A DNA stretch of 64,000 nucleotides, from assembly GCF_003711515.1 (NCBI RefSeq), contig NW_021167079.1:4536677-4600676 (forward strand). The letters are read 5' to 3'. Shown one piece after another: positions 31,801 to 42,708 of this stretch. The first letter of the stretch is position 1. The number at the start of each line of letters is the position of its first letter. This stretch comes from Sodiomyces alkalinus F11. Its lineage: Eukaryota > Ascomycota > Sordariomycetes > Glomerellales > Plectosphaerellaceae. The translations under genes and the position numbers were made by a program. A model generated the notes under the pieces. It made no database searches. It saw nothing but the letters and a program-made list of their open reading frames with translations, and was not told where the DNA came from.

Positions 31801-34131
31801 GTCCAGATCATCACCCCCTTCCTAGGCATCGCGGCCAAGTGGCTCATCATCGGCCGCTACCGACCCGGGCTCTACCCGATGTGGGGATCCTACCACACCC
31901 GCTGGTGGATGGTCCAGAAGATCACCACGCTCTGCGGCTCGGGCTTTTTCAACGCCACCGACCGGCTGAAAACGCTCTACTGCCGTCTCATGGGGGCGAA
32001 GGTCGGGAGGAACGTCAGGCTGGTCGGAGCTTCGCTGGGCGAGTGGGATCTCCTGGATATCGGGGACGGGGTGACACTGGGTACGGGGTCGGTGTGCCGG
32101 CCATTTGCTGCCGAGGCGAACACGTCCATGTACCTCGCAACCATCGTCGTCGGGGAGAACGTCGCGGTGGGGATCGGGTCGGTCATTGCGCCCGGCAGCG
32201 TCATCCCGCCCAACGTCTGCATAGGGCCGAATTCATCTAGTTGGGAACTTCGAGACGCAGATGAGTCGAACCGCGACCTCTTGCCATCTAGAGCGCCCGG
32301 TCAGCATTGGGCTCTCTGGTTCTTCCTCACCCTTCCGATTCTCGCCATCGGGTGGCTTTTCGCCCTGATTCCTTGGTTCTGCGGCTTGGCCGGTCTTATC
32401 ATCGAGAAACCGCTTTACAGCAAAGTCCCTTTACGGGATATCCTCGTCTGGTTCCCCACAAGCCCAACTGTGGGATTCCATTATCTGGCCCTCGTTCTGC
32501 GATCCCTCTTCAGCCCTGTCTTCCTATTGGTTTTCACGGCCTGTGCCAAGAAAGTGCTGGACTTGTTGCTAGGTGAGCTACGGCCGGGACCATCTCAGGG
32601 GCGTCGCAATATCGACACATGGAGGATGGCTCTCATGAAAACTTTACTTCCCGAGTCCCGCCTTCGAGAGGCAACCGAGCTGTTTGGGCAACATCACGAG
32701 GTCACCTCGATCGCCCTGCGGATGCTAGGGGCTCGGATCGGACAAAGAGTGTATTGGCCGAGTATGGGCCCATCCATCGGCGACTACCACCTCCTCGATA
32801 TTGGCAACGACGTTGTTCTCGGGCCCCAAATACGGTTCATAACATCCGATGGCTCCGGCTCGGAGAGGATCTGCATCCGGGATGGCGCCATGGTCGATGA
32901 CCGGGTCTGCCTCCTACCTGGAGTCGAAATTGGGGAGAAGACAATGATGGGCACGGCAACACTCGCTCGAAGGGGCGGTGTATACCCTGAAGGGACGTAT
33001 ATTGGTTCGAGAGGAGGCGACTGCGTCAGTTGGCTCACGGGTTGGCAAACCGCGAAAAAGGGGAAGCCCCTATTTCCTTCACATGGGCAACAAATGTCCA
33101 ATACCGACACGCTGGTGGCAAAAAAAGTGCTTCAGCATATGAACAGCAGTGATACACTCGTCGATGTCAAGAGACCTTCGAAGCAGTCGACCGTGGACAG
33201 CAACTTTGACGATATCGTTCCCGACCAGGGGCACCCCCGACGCGACTCGCCCTTCGACAAAGCGTTCTATGACAAGAAAGCACCCTACTACGTCTTCGGC
33301 CAAACGACCATATTCCTCTACTCGGCCTTCATGTCCGTCTTCACGGCATTCTACTGGAACGTCCCCGTCATCTGCTCGATCAAGCTGGTGGGCCGCATCG
33401 TCCACGACCACATCCAGGCCACAGAGACCGTCTTCCACGACAACGCGTATTTCGTTCTAGCCCTCTACGTCCTCTCCACCATCAGCATGTGTATCCTGAC
33501 CACCATGCAGGCCATCCTGACAGTGGCGGTGGTCATCGGGGCGAAGTGGGCGCTCCTCGGCCGGACCGTGCCGGGGAACTACGACTGGGACAAGTCGCCC
33601 TACTGCCAGCGCCGCCAACTGTTCCTCATCATTGAAAGGCTAATTCACCGCTGCTACCGCATGAAGGGCATTCCGGGGCTGCTGACGGGTACGCATTGGC
33701 TGGTACTGTACTACCGCGCCTTGGGCGCCACCATCGGCGACGACTGCGCCCTGTTCGCCAACGGGAAGCCTAGCTTCATGTTCACCGAGCCGGACCTCAT
33801 TATGCTGGGGGACAGGGTGGCTATGGACGATGTGAATCTGAGGGCGCACAGAGATATTCGGGGCAAGTTTGACTTGGAGAGGGTCGAGGTGGGTGATCGG
33901 TGCGTGCTGAGGACGGGGAGCAGCATGCTGAGCGGTGCCACGATGAAGAGCGATAGCTGTCTCCTTGAGCATACCCTTATCATGGGGGGCGATGTGGTGG
34001 AGAAGTCATGGACCATGCAAGGATGGCCTGCGGAGAGATTCAGCGGTAACAGGGTGAGTCTCGTGGACGATCTGAAGCCTGAGGTAGAGGGATCCCGTAG
34101 CAACTCGGATGCCACTTTAGTTTCACACTAG
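28873..34131 (+). CDS. Pls-type NRPS-like membrane enzyme (A*-T-three LbH)
   Basis: Three exons, 28873-29867, 29958-30263 and 30339-34131, giving 1697 aa. Layout: leader (1-110); adenylation-like domain (about 110-690); carrier domain with L-G-G-D-S (Ser about 796); then three modules, each a pair of membrane helices plus a hexapeptide/left-handed-beta-helix domain (about 860-1070, 1090-1330, 1420-1660). This is the plan of Streptomyces epsilon-poly-L-lysine synthetase (Pls), whose three C-terminal domains form isopeptide bonds without normal condensation or thioesterase domains. The adenylation domain is eroded: the A3 P-loop is I-I-H-L-K-G-G-I-W-G, A5 lacks Y-G-x-T-E, and the A7 T-G-D is A-S-H. 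The A10 Lys (about 609, N-G-K-V-L-R) remains. Thus it may not activate its own substrate. The second acceptor was set at 30338 because the nearer one would make a 27-nt intron. Product unknown. Confidence 0.88.
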
Positions 34132-34797
34132 ACAGAGGACTATGGGGCATGGGGGGAAGAGATACTCAGCACTCGGTTATCTCCTATGGGAACAGGGGTA
34201 TTACTGCATAGCAGGCTCTAAACGACGTAGCTAAGAACGAATTGCTTGATGAGCATATGCTGGTTGTTAGCTGCTCGTTCACATTATGTCACTTTATCCT
34301 GAGCATCTCTTAAAGTCATGGTTCTCTAACTTCACTTCATGTCTTGTTATCCCACCGACCTGAGGAAAAGGCACTGGTAGATTGTGGCTTTGTCCATCTC
34401 TGACAATCGAATACCGCGCATGATGGTACATGTATATATTTATAGGTGAAGCCTTGAATAGGGATGGATGTCATGTACTCGGCATCTATGCTCTCAACTC
34501 TGAGCTCTCTCTCTCCTACAAGAAAGAAGGACCAATAAGTAAAAGACTGAGCCTCGGTTCTCCGAGCTCAAGTCTTCACGGCCTCAGTTCCTCAAATCCA
34601 AGACTCAAACAAGTTAAGACCTCACATGCAACTACAACTCACAACTCACAATGTCCAACTGACAACTGACAACTGACAACTGACAACTAACAACGGTCAA
34701 CTCTCGCACCCCGTTCGTCATAAGAGCCATTGCATTGCATTGGAATGTGCAACTTACAAGTTACGGAACGTCCACGCCGTACACGTCAAGTCTTCAC
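34132..34797. other. Convergent region with AACTGAC repeats
   Basis: 3' region between the Pls-like gene and the xylanase. It has a TACATGTA site at 34428 and an imperfect tandem of AACTGAC at about 34657-34690. No gene is seen. Confidence 0.5.
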
Positions 34798-35750
34798 TTA
34801 GTTGCCACCCGGAGGTCCCAGCATCTCAACCTGGGCGCTGCCCCGGCTCTCGATCCAGCCCTCCACGGAAAGGAGCATCTGTTCGTGACGGTTGAGTCCC
34901 ATGTCCTGAGACGCCCACGCGCTGAATATCTCCCCAGTATTGATGATCCCACTCGAGCGCTTCGTCTGGCGAACGGCCCAGTAAAGGCGGAACACGCCCT
35001 GGGGGTAGCCAAAACCAGTCCGGACCTCTAGGTAAAGTCGGTAGACGCCACTGGAGGTCGTGACTTCGCCCTTGTCCTGCCGTGGTAGCATGGCAACCCA
35101 GTTTTCGAACACGGGGCTGTAGTTGTCTGCGATCCAGTATTCGACAAGGGGGTTCAGCGCGAAGCCATGGACGCCAAAAAGCTATCGCATCAAACGAAGA
35201 GTCAGAGATAGTCAGCCGGAATGGAACGACCAAGAAAAGGCTGGGGGAAGAAACAGAAAAAAACTTACGGCGCCCCCTTCCTCAAGAGTCAAGTTGGCCT
35301 CGTACTCGATCGACCTGTAGTGACACGTATTAAAGAGTCAGAGGTGAGTTCAATTTCAACAAGCGAGCTGCCATGTTTTATTCCAACATGAAGACAGTTG
35401 AGGACGGGAGTTCCTTTTCTTTTTTCCCCCTTTTTCTTTTCCTCTTACTTGTGATAGTTGTGATTAGCCCCCGACCAACCTTTCCCAAACGTAAAGGTAA
35501 GGCCTGGAAAGGTGTCCCATTCCACGCCGAAACCACCGCCTGGGCTCAGGGAATAGTTGGCCGAAACAGGGTTGCCTCCAAGATCCGACCAGAATTCGTA
35601 GAAGTACCCGTCGTGTACTCCAACGGGAGGGGGAGGAGAGCTCTGTCGGGCCTCCAGAATGCCATCCGTAGGATTATTCGTCGTCGGGGCCGCGATGACA
35701 ATGGCGGCGGCGGCCGTGAGAGCTGTGACAAGGCCCGCAAGAGAGATCAT
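34798..35750 (-). CDS. Secreted GH11 endo-beta-1,4-xylanase, divergent
   Basis: Three exons on the minus strand, 35750-35449, 35314-35269 and 35181-34798, giving 243 aa. A signal peptide (M-I-S-L-A-G-L-V-T-A-L then Ala-rich, ending near A-A-P) marks secretion, with a probable propeptide ending E-A-R-Q. The jelly-roll of family GH11 shows as F-W-S-D-L-G-G, G-F-G-V-E-W, F-G-K-G-W, V-H-G-F-A-L-N-P-L-V-E-Y-W (nucleophile Glu about 130) and L-L-S-V-E-G-W (acid/base Glu about 223). Both catalytic Glu are kept. The thumb loop, P-S-I-x-G in typical GH11, reads G-F-G-Y-P-Q-G-V here, so substrate range may differ. Size fits the family. It would cleave xylan in plant cell walls. The frame is open upstream to 35972, but the signal peptide fixes the start at 35750. 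Confidence 0.9.
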
Positions 35751-37708
35751 GCTGAAATGGTGGTCGTCGAAAGTCGCTGAAGATCTGAAAAACAAAAGAT
35801 GGAGAGTTGCTGGCTGTATTGGGGCAGGGGCTCTTTTGTTCGAGGTCCAGACTTTCAGTGTCCACAGCCACACTCTTTTATAACATCGCTTATAACTTAT
35901 ACCACGAACTTGACCTGTATGGAACGGGGGACGATGTGCCACCGCCGTGCAGCAATCATGTGCCCTATCCATTTGAAAATCCAGAAACAGACGGGTTGGG
36001 CAGGTTAGAAATTTCCTCAGACGGCTGGGCTTTCAAGTTTCCTCCTATCTTTTCGGTGCAACCACTTCCGGCACAACCAACTCCATGTCCCCAAAGGGCC
36101 AGGCCGCCAGACGTCGTATTCAACTTGAGCCCAATCACTTTCTGTCGGTTAATATCGAATAAGGATATTCATATTAGGCTCCAGAACTGCAGTCTGCAGC
36201 TGCCGAGACCCACAGAGGGGATGTCTGCCTTAAACTTACATGGATTTTTCCATAGTATTCTGCGTTGAGGCTTGAGAGCAGTGAGTTTATTGGGTCTTCG
36301 AAATGACGTCTGGTTATACAACGCTGGGAGCGCGCTGGGAATTGACCAATACTTCCCGACCATGTAGCTAGGAAGGCCTCCTGCGGCCAGGTGATTGTTA
36401 AATACATTATACAGAGCTCTGTGCATGCCATGGCCGGCCTTCTATGCGGGGCCCCAGATAAGAAAGAGTTAGTTTCGGCATATGAGACGAACTACGAACT
36501 GATCGGCGTACCCGATCCCCGCATTGGGAGGATGAACCGGGGAAGCGACTGGGATTTGTAATCTTCGCTTGGGGTTCTGTTCTGTTCCCCGGGGCAAGGG
36601 AGGAGGGTCGAGGTGGGAATCCTGGTGGATGTTGACTACATGTACTTATATTGGACATAAGGAGTCAACTCCCAAGGCAACAGCTCAGTTGTAAGTCAGT
36701 CTTTCTGGCCCAAACGAAGTTCGCATGGTCAAGCCTGTGTTTGCTTAGGCTTGCCTGGAGTGGGCGGTAGTCAAGTCAGACTTCGAGGACTGAGAGTCTG
36801 GAGATCAGAAGCAGACAAGGGCCGTAAGGTTGGTCACACATCTCCATACGATCATATTATATACGTCAGTGGCTTGATGTCTCCTGCTGAGCTCCATGGC
36901 ACCGATTCTTTTCACGCAAATTGACCCCTGGCCGTCGATATCGGTAGGACAAGTTCGACATATTATCCATTACAGGAATAAAGACATGGACACAGCAGAA
37001 GTTCTAATCTGCCACTCAAATAGAATATTTAACCCCACTTGACTCGTGTGTTTTTCTCATAGTTGATCTCAATTGATAAGGACATAGAGTATGAGCTAGA
37101 TGTCGGCACAGTTGAGGAGTTCAATGAGCCTTGAATTGAGCTTATCCCCGGAGAACCACGACTAGAAGATCGTAAGCAGATTACAAATAGGCAATATTAT
37201 TCTTAGTTTGAATGTCATGGGTGATATTTATTACGATCAATCTTGTCCTCAACTGACTTACACGACAAATGGTGAGAGTTGAGCACAGGGCAAAATAGGG
37301 GTAATGTGTAAATAAGTGGCAGTTGTTGAAGAGTTCAAGTCCCTACATTAGGGAGAGAGCCAGAGTGCTCAAATCATGAGGGGTGAAAATGATAGACACA
37401 AAAGCCCGTCTTATTCTTATTCTTCGAATACAAGGGATCAAGATAGTTATTAAACAAGTTTCTATTTTGTTTGAGGTTGCACCTCATTCTCAGTCGTTAG
37501 GGATTTCAATAAACATTCATGTTCTCACTAGACTATGCAGAGATCTTTACCACATATCTACATAACCTCACTTCACTTTCATTACCCATATGCACTTGTG
37601 GAGCCAAAACGAAAACAAATACATTAGTATCCTGGTCAGTGTCATGAAAATCGTTGAGACTTGGTATCCTAACACGTGTGTACTTTCATCCTTTATTTCT
37701 GATAAAAA
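35751..37708. other. Intergenic region, no gene seen
   Basis: Two kilobases from the xylanase promoter to the 3' end of the next flavoprotein. Frames of up to about 150 codons overlap the promoter but have no family signal. One TACATGTA (36637) and one TTCATGTT (37516) are present. From about 36900 on it is AT-richer, without recognisable transposon coding. Confidence 0.5.
35876..35882 (-). promoter_or_regulatory. TATA box of GH11 gene
   Basis: TATAAAA on the minus strand, about 126 nt upstream of the xylanase ATG. Sequence and spacing fit a TATA element of a strongly induced secreted enzyme. Confidence 0.5.
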
Positions 37709-37735
37709 CTATGAGCCTCCTGACCTCCCGAGAGA

Positions 37736-37767
<32 letters not shown>

Positions 37768-39592
37768 TAACTCCGGCTCTTTTCCCCGAGAAAAGACAGT
37801 CCGCTAAAGCAAGTCCAGACACATACCGGTTGGAACTCAAACCGGCGGCGTTTTTACCCGCCGCATACAGACCCCGAATCTTCTCCCCGCTCTCATCCAC
37901 CACCATACCGGAGGCGCCATCAACCTTAAGACCTCCCAGGGGAAAGGCCGGCACCATCATCAACCCGTCTGGTCTCAGGGATATGTCGATACCATAAAAT
38001 GGCGGCTCCGAAATGACCGTCCTCCATCCGCGCTTCCCAACAGGATCCGGCTTTCCAGACCTAATGGCGTCGTTATAAGCTGCAACCGTCTCCCCCATCC
38101 TCCCGGGATCAACGTCCAGCTTCTTCGCAAGACCCTCGAGAGATGATGCCTTCGTGTGAGCCCAGTAGATCAAAAACCGGATAAGTGCCGTCCACGGCAT
38201 CCGAGTCTGCTCGCCGACCTGGCTTTTCACCTTCCTCCACTGCGCCGAGTCCAAGATGAGGTAGCCCCGGCCGCCGAATCGTTCAATCATGACTTCACAC
38301 GATGTTGCCCCGTACTGGTCTTCGGCCGCGATGCGCTCTCCTCCCGCCGAGACGACGATCCCTTCCACGAGGGCTTCGGGGGGGTACATCAACCGCCAGG
38401 CCGACATGCGGTCCATATGCGAGACGGCCCCGCCGAGGGATTGACCGAGGCGGATACCGCTGCCGTCGTCGCCGACGGTTCCTAGCTTGGCCACTCTGTC
38501 TGCCCAGGGCACGAACCTGCGCGTCCACTCCTCGTTCATGACGAACCCGCCGGCCGCCAAGATGACGACGCGCGATTCCAGCGTCCTCTCCTTGGCCTCT
38601 CGAGACCACATGGCCTCTGCGCGGCGGTCGTACCACTCGGCGAGCAGTCGCACCGAGATTTGGTGGTACTCCGAAGCCTTCCGACAGAGCTCCCCGTGGC
38701 GGGCGAGGGCGGTCGCGGCGGAAACCGGATCCATGGCTCGATAGCGCACCCCCTTCATCCTGCCCTCGCCGTCGACCAGGAGCTCCTCGACCCTGCTGGC
38801 CGGCTCAAACCTGACCCCCATGCGGAGGGCCGCGTCGAAGACGGCCTTCCACAATACGCCGCCCGTCATTCCCATGCCGCTTGTCCCCTGGCCCTTCGGC
38901 CGGTGCCCTCGAGGGGACGGCTTCGCAATGTCGGCAAAAGGATGGGCCTTCTCGTTTCCGGAGAAATAGAGGTAATACCGGTCGGTAGGGTAGCTGGTTC
39001 GGAAGGGACTCAACGACCCTTCGAACACGACCCCGTGGCGCTCTAGCCACTCCATCAGAGGGACGCTCTGGTCGCAGAACCTCCTCAACGTCAGCTCGTC
39101 CAGGGCATCCCCGACCTCTCGTCGTAGGTAGCGGAACATGTTCTCGGGTGTGTCGTCCCCGTACCCGGCCTCTTTCTGCTGCTTGGTCCCCCCTCCGGCG
39201 TAGATTACGCCGCCTGAGATGGCAGATGTGCCGCCGCCGTGCCCGCGGTCGAGGACAACTACCGAGGCGCCATTCTCGGCGGCGGCGATGGCGGCGCATA
39301 TCCCGGCGAACCCTCCGCCGACGACGATGATGTCAGGGTTGGCGGTGACGCCGGATGATGCATATGGGGATGATTGCTGGGGGTCATCATGGGTGTCGTC
39401 CTCATTTGTGGTCCAGCTGCATGTGCGTTTCTTTGGTGGCGATGCCAGGAGGCGAAGACCGGTTATGATGGCGAGGAGCGTGCAGAGGAACATGAATATC
39501 CAGACCCAAGAGTCCCTGATAGAGCTGTCGTCGAATACTGCGTGCACATACAGCGTCTGAAGACGCCCAATGATTGTGTCGAGGCTCCCCAT
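37709..39592 (-). CDS. Membrane-anchored FAD-binding-2 oxidoreductase
   Basis: Single exon, 627 aa from ATG 39592. The 21 in-frame residues upstream lack support. A transmembrane helix (about residues 28-50, W-V-W-I-F-M-F-L-C-T-L-L-A-I-I) is followed by a cytosolic or lumenal linker and the FAD motif I-I-V-V-G-G-G-F-A-G-I-C-A (about 89-101), then G-G-T-S-A-I-S-G-G. The C-terminus has G-L-Y-A-A-G-K-N and a S-S-N-R-Y-V-S-G-L-A-L-A-D-C motif typical of the fumarate-reductase/KSTD-like family. It lacks the S-T-L-G-P motif of the other flavoprotein in the window. It ends in a run of Ala encoded by GCA/GCT repeats, then G-R-S-G-G-S. It starts divergently from the first P450 across 1.1 kb, so the pair may be co-regulated. 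Substrate unknown. Confidence 0.85.
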
Positions 39593-40691
39593 CTTGATTT
39601 CGTGGCTTGTGTGCTTGGTACATGTAGAGTAAGAACATTGAACCGTAAGATGCATGTGACGCAGAACACGCAGCTCACCAGTGACCAGTGATCATCCAGA
39701 CCTGAGACCCAACACCAATCCCCGAGGGCCGAGGCGACAATGAAGAGCGCACAGATTCTTTCCGGGTTGGGGAGTTTTAACGACAACTTTTCCAATGTCT
39801 AGGCACTAATTCGGCCCTCTTGAGAATCGGAATAGGAGAAGAAGACCACCCGTGCAGCGTGCAGCGTGCTGCGTGCTCTCACGACCTTTGGGCCGGTGCA
39901 AAGTGTCACGATCTGACATGATGCGCTGTAGCCTGCAGACAGCAAGACCAGGACCACCGTAGCACCCAGTGGGTACAGGTATGGGCCCTACTTCTAATTC
40001 TGTGTCCTGTCCCATTCGGTGTGGAGGCTGGGATGACATGGACCATGGTCTTGAAGGATCACTTTGGTGGGAGCTGGTCTGCTTAGGTCTGATCCTTGGG
40101 GAGGATCATCGACCACTAAAACGCGCAGACCTGCTCTGAACTGTGCTCCCTACTGTATGATCGCTCTGCTTGCAGGGACCAGCCAGCCGAGATGGGGGGC
40201 TGAGTGTCCCACAAAGTAACCCAAGACATGCGCTTCTTCCACCTACACCCACACACACCCCTTACCCCCAATCTCCACCCCCTGAATGCCTGCACTCAGT
40301 TGACGCCGTCACACCCCTAGGTATGGCACAGCTCACACAGCACAGACGGTACTTTTAGAAGCTTGAATTCGGTTACCCGGAATCAACTCGGTCAGGTTTG
40401 TATGTTATTTTTATTTGTGTTTTGTTGGATCTTAGTTGAGCACAGCACAGCCCTGCGATCGCACTGGAGTCATCAACCCAGACTACCAGTGACCACATGC
40501 ACCTGCGTATTGGACGGTCGAGCCTCAAAGCTAAAGTCAGAATCACTCAACTTCCTCATCAACCAAGGTCGAATTGCTGCCAGGATGGTCATGGTCGACA
40601 AGATAGACTCAACCATCCGAGCCGTGGAGGTGTGTTCTTTTCCCACATCCATACCTACCCCAGGATCTCGCATCATCATTTTGATACTGAC
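39593..40691. promoter_or_regulatory. Divergent promoter of flavoprotein and P450
   Basis: 1.1-kb region between two oppositely transcribed oxidative enzymes. A TACATGTA site lies 27 bp from the flavoprotein ATG (39619). The P450 frame is open upstream to 40497 with no family signal. No separate gene is seen. Confidence 0.5.
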
Positions 40692-42522
40692 ATGACCCTC
40701 AAGAACTTCATGGGCTCAAGCAAAATGTCCACTATGAAGTCTATGCTCGGTCCGTTGTCTTCATGGTCAACGTCTTCGCAGCTCATTCTCGTACTTGTTG
40801 TGGTCGTGCCTCTCATCACGTACTTCACATCCGCTCTTCGATTCCGTCAAGTCCATGTCAGAACCGGCAAAGACGGGCAACATGTCGTTCCCGTTGTTCC
40901 CTACTGGATTCCTGGTATTCGGCATTTCTTCTCCTTCCTCAAAGATACCCAGGGGTTTCCGCTCGGCTTAGTGTAAGTCAAGAGTCCCGTATGGCCACCC
41001 CTTTTTTACTATGCTGATCACTTGTAGGAAACGATACGGATGGGAGAGACCGATTCGATTCCAAGTGGCCAACACGGGCTTCACAGTCGTGGGCAATCCC
41101 GATCACATCCAGACCATCTTCAAGAACCACCGGTACCTCTCCTCCAGGTCCATCACGGCGCAGTCAGCAAGGTATCTCCTGGACGTCCCCCCGAGCGTCA
41201 TGCCTTTTTACCAAGCCGACGACTCGGGCATGGCCGGCCAGATCAGGGAAGGCAGCAAAGTGAAGCCGGAGAACCGCATCCTCTTCCACCAAACCCGCAG
41301 CGCCCAGAAATTCCTCGCCTCCCCTTTCCTCGAGCCCCTATCGCAACGCTTCGTGGACATGCTGCACCGCCACGTCGAGGCCCTAGAGATAGGCGACGAC
41401 TGGGTCGAGCACCCCGACCTGTTCAAGTTCCTGCAGGTGACGGTCTCGCGCGCCAATATCGAGGCCATCATGGGTACGAAGATCACGGAGCTCAACCCGA
41501 CCATGGTGGAGGATTTCTGGCGCGCCAAGAGGTACTCGCATCTTTACTTCAAGGGCTTCCCTCGATGGCTCGTTCCCAAGGCCTTTGCTGCCCGAGACCG
41601 GGTGCTCGAGTCCATACAGAAGTGGCACGCCTACGCTTTCGCGAACAGCGACCACACGAACACCGGGCCAAAGGACCCTGACTGGGAGCCCATCTTTGGT
41701 TCCAAGTACGTCAAAGCCCGGCTTCAGTATATGCTTGGCATGAAGCCGCTGGATGACCGTGTCCGCGCCTGCGAGGACTGGGGCTTGATGTTCGGGTAAG
41801 TTTATGTTCTGACCCGTACTACCAGACCATGCGGAATGCCCAGCCACATAAACTAACGAAGCAACTACAGCTCAAACGCAAACACCTTGCCCGCCGTATT
41901 CTGGTATCTCTACGAAGCTCTCAGGGACCCGGCCCTCTCGGCCCGCATGATGGCCGAAGCCGCCCCCTTTGTCACTTCCGACAAGGACACGTGCAACATC
42001 AACTTCCTCGACATGGCCGAGCAACCCCTGCTGCAGTCCGTATTCGCCGAAGTTCTCCGGACCCGTGTTTCTATCCTCGTCAGCCGCATGGTCGAATATG
42101 GCAATATCAACTTTCACGGCTACACGGCGCCGCGCGACGAGTACATCCTGATGCCCACCGATGCGTTGCACTACAGCCCAGAACCATGGGAGCGCGCAGG
42201 GCGGACTCTCAAAACGCCCCTGGAACAGTTCGATCCCGAACGGTTCCTGGTTCCGTCCGAGAAGGGAACGGGATCGCCCGAGTTCTCCCTCGACGGTCTC
42301 GCCGGCCTATGGATCCCCTTTGGTGGGGGTGATCGTATGTGTCCGGGCCGGCACCTCACCAAGATGGAGATGTTGATTACCTATGCCTATTTGTTCTCAA
42401 GATATGAGGTTGAGATGGACGATGGGGACGCTGGGAAGGTGAAGAATGACATGAGGTATGCGCCGTTTGGTGCCCTCCCTCCGGACCGTCCCGTTCGGTT
42501 CAAGATTAGACGCAAGGCATAG
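40692..42522 (+). CDS. Cytochrome P450 (CYP7-like fold group)
   Basis: Three exons, 40692-40972, 41028-41795 and 41871-42522, giving 566 aa. An ER-anchor helix (about residues 31-48, I-L-V-L-V-V-V-V-P-L-I) is followed by the P450 fold: an I-helix region ending S-N-A-N-T-L-P-A-V-F-W, the E-x2-R of helix K (E-V-L-R), and the haem loop F-G-G-G-D-R-M-C-P-G-R (Cys about 506). The S-N-A-N-T in place of A-G-x-D-T is the pattern of the group that contains mammalian CYP7/8 and many fungal secondary-metabolite or sterol-acting P450s. Intron 1 is only 55 nt. It converges on the next P450, with 186 bp between stops. It hydroxylates an unknown substrate using a P450 reductase. Confidence 0.94.
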
Positions 42523-42708
42523 GTGTGAACTTTGGATCATAGTCTATGTAGACATGTATGTGACAAAAGTGGTCTTGAGTTGAATGTTATTCGAGTCAAC
42601 ATGGAGATATCAGATGTCTGAATTTTGGACCCCAACATCAACCATTCTCCAGGGACGAGTGTATATATTTTTTCATGTCTGCTTCACGACGATAACTACA
42701 TGACTTGC

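Noticed and set aside
37290..37345. Possible tRNA B-box (GTTCAAGTCC)
   Set aside because: No A-box or cloverleaf can be formed upstream.
37737..37765. GCA/GCT run as a stand-alone repeat
   Set aside because: It encodes the Ala run at the C-terminus of the flavoprotein and is described there.
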